Assembly: GCA_910588165.1 (NCBI GenBank)
Contig: CAJUOR010000078.1
Location: forward strand, 1 to 6,367
DNA length: 6,367 nucleotides
Direction: 5' to 3'
DNA from: an uncultured Thomasclavelia sp.
Lineage (GTDB): Bacteria > Bacillota_I > Bacilli_A > Erysipelotrichales > Coprobacillaceae
Position numbers and translations under genes: made by a program. Within the stretch, counting starts at the first letter, position 1; each line of letters begins with the position of its first letter. The notes under the pieces were generated by a model. That model worked only from the letters and a program-made list of their open reading frames with translations, was not told the DNA's origin and made no database searches. Below, piece after piece: positions 4,844 to 6,367 of the stretch.

Positions 4844-6367
4844 TTAGCGATAATCAGTATTGAATAAATCAATAATCTCATTTTCTGAAAGGTGGGTCAA
4901 GAAGTTCTCACCGGGTGTAATAATCGTATTAACCAAGTCTTTTTTGCGTTCCTGAAGCTCAAATATTTTTTCTTCAATAGAATGCGCGGTAATCAATTTA
5001 ATCACTTGTACCGTTTGATTTTGACCGATACGATAAGCCCTATCGGTTGCTTGATTTTCAACTGCCGGATTCCACCATGGATCAACGTGAATGACCATAT
5101 CTGCACCTACAAGATTTAAGCCAGTGCCACCGGCTTTTAAAGAAATTAGGAAGATACTGCGCTTACCCTGATTAAAATCTTTGACAAGCTGACCGCGTTC
5201 GTCCATTTTTGTATTGCCGTCTAAATAGTAGTAGGACATTTCTAAATGCTCAAGTTCTTCTTTAATTAGCTTTAACATACCAGTAAATTGTGAGAAGACC
5301 AAGACACGATGCCCGCCGTCTAGGGCTTCACGTAATAGTTCAATCAATGTAATAAGCTTAGTGCTTTGCCCATCGTAGTCCTTTAGAAATAGTTTAGGGT
5401 GATCACAAAGCTGTCTTAAATGGGTTAAACGACTTAAAATTTCAAAACGTGTTTCATTAAAACCAAAGCTTCTGATATCTGAGTCAATGACACGTTGACA
5501 CTCAAGTAAATAAGAGAAATAAACTTCTTTTTGTTTAGCAGTCATCTGAATTGGAATCCTTGTTTCGATTTTATCAGGAAGCTCACTTAAGACATCTTTT
5601 TTCATACGTCTTAAAATGAAAGGCTGAATTTGTTTTTGCAGTAAAGCTCCGGCTTTAATATCACCATCTTTTAAAATCGGACGCTCATATTTATTTCTAA
5701 AGTAGTGATGGCTGGAGAAATAATCCGGTAAAATGAAATCAAAAATAGACCATAGCTCAGCTAATGAGTTTTCAATTGGTGTTCCTGTTAAGGCAAAGTG
5801 GATTTTAGCATTGATTTTCTTAGTGGCTTGAGCGTTTAAAGAAGTCGCATTTTTAATATATTGAGCTTCATCTAAAACAATCGTTTCAAAAGTTATGTTT
5901 TGATAGCTCTCAACATCTCTTCTTAAAAGTGGGAAAGAGGTAATAACGACATCAACATTCTCATCTTTGAGGCTTAGAATTTTTTCGCTTCTTTCCGTTT
6001 GGTTGCCACTGATAATTTTATATTTAAGACTAGGGGCAAAGCGTGTTAATTCTTCTTGCCAGTTGAAAACTAAAGAAGTAGGACAGACAACAAGATGACA
6101 GCCTTTTTGATACGTATTTTTATAATCTAGGATATAGGTAATCGTTTGAAGTGTTTTGCCTAATCCCATATCATCTGCCAAAATACCGCCTAAACCATAA
6201 TAGGCTAAGGTTTTGAGCCATTGAAAACCAACTATCTGATAATCGCGCAATGAACCATTTAAACCATTAGGGAGTTTGGTAACTTCGGGTATTGGAGCAT
6301 TAAAGCGTTGAATAAAATTTTGAAAGGCATCATCTTTAGATAGCTGTTGACCGAAGTATTCATTGAG
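4844..6367 (-). CDS. SNF2-family DEAD/DEAH-like helicase, C-terminal part (5' end outside the window)
   Basis: The frame is open to the window edge, giving 507 codons of the ATPase core and C-terminus. The TTG at 6250 is the leucine of the family's LRDYQ-GFQWL entry motif, not a start: upstream codons encode an in-frame linker (NEYFGQQLSKDD and onward) with no stop. Numbered from the window edge, motif I DDMGLGKT is at 65-72, motif II DEAQ at 166-169, motif III LTGTPIENS at 193-201, VLVFSQF at 356-361, motif V LKAGGTGLNL at 410-419 and motif VI QATDRAYRIGQ at 439-449 with Arg fingers R443 and R446. Relatives (SSO1653-type bacterial SNF2 proteins such as B. subtilis YwqA) are about 900 or more residues, often with an N-terminal SWIM zinc finger that would lie off the window. 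They are DNA translocases whose cellular role is poorly known. No companion defence or restriction genes are seen. Confidence 0.95.
   Translation of the reverse strand, partial: LNEYFGQQLSKDDAFQNFIQRFNAPIPEVTKLPNGLNGSLRDYQIVGFQWLKTLAYYGLGGILADDMGLGKTLQTITYILDYKNTYQKGCHLVVCPTSLVFNWQEELTRFAPSLKYKIISGNQTERSEKILSLKDENVDVVITSFPLLRRDVESYQNITFETIVLDEAQYIKNATSLNAQATKKINAKIHFALTGTPIENSLAELWSIFDFILPDYFSSHHYFRNKYERPILKDGDIKAGALLQKQIQPFILRRMKKDVLSELPDKIETRIPIQMTAKQKEVYFSYLLECQRVIDSDIRSFGFNETRFEILSRLTHLRQLCDHPKLFLKDYDGQSTKLITLIELLREALDGGHRVLVFSQFTGMLKLIKEELEHLEMSYYYLDGNTKMDERGQLVKDFNQGKRSIFLISLKAGGTGLNLVGADMVIHVDPWWNPAVENQATDRAYRIGQNQTVQVIKLITAHSIEEKIFELQERKKDLVNTIITPGENFLTHLSENEIIDLFNTDYR

Noticed and set aside
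4892..5119. 75-codon plus-strand frame antisense to the helicase
   Set aside because: It lies opposite motifs V-VI and the C-terminal region of the SNF2 gene and shows no family features.

Overview
This looks like ordinary core chromosome from an AT-rich Bacillota bacterium. The 3' part of a 5S rRNA gene at the left edge has a short helix IV and an end resembling the mycoplasma/Erysipelotrichia type. TGA is used as a real stop twice (2226-2228 and 2660-2662) and no reading frame needs TGA as Trp, so the mycoplasma genetic code is excluded. An Erysipelotrichia-like or related Bacilli lineage is my best guess; it is an inference, not a determination.

Layout. (1) 1-~46, plus strand: 3' end of 5S rRNA, presumably the end of an rRNA operon, followed by a T tract. 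(2) 142-984, minus strand: an Mrp/NBP35-type P-loop ATPase for iron-sulfur cluster carriage, with its own promoter, Shine-Dalgarno (SD) site and a long hairpin terminator facing the rRNA gene. (3) 1158-1484, plus strand: a PII-like cyclic-di-AMP receptor (DarA/PstA), divergent from mrp and closed by a perfect 16-nt palindromic terminator. (4) 1581-4776, plus strand: a tight four-gene operon with a near-consensus sigma-A promoter. It encodes a HAD phosphatase, a DUF523 (TudS-like) cysteine protein, a class I mannose-6-phosphate isomerase and a small malic enzyme. Junctions are overlaps of 4 and 8 nt and a 1-nt gap, each preceded by AGGAGGG. (5) 4794-4841: a long bidirectional terminator between convergent genes. 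(6) 4844 to the right edge, minus strand: the C-terminal 507 codons of a SNF2-family helicase, cut by the window.

How the genes fit together: the operon joins sugar-phosphate entry (ManA), malate-to-pyruvate conversion, a phosphatase and a putative desulfidase. This suggests general carbon metabolism and salvage rather than one dedicated pathway. Mrp and the DUF523 protein are both probable Fe-S proteins, but they are in separate transcription units. DarA is a second-messenger receptor standing alone.

Three starts need care. mrp begins at ATG 984, not the TTG six bases upstream. manA begins at ATG 2655, inside the end of the DUF523 gene. The TTG at 6250 in the helicase is an internal leucine codon, and the frame is open to the window edge. 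I see no mobile element, CRISPR array, tRNA or clearly new system. The most notable points are the covarying 5S loop E, the diverged nucleotide loop of DarA, an Asp-to-Asn change at the malic enzyme cofactor site and the repeated AGGAGGG junctions.
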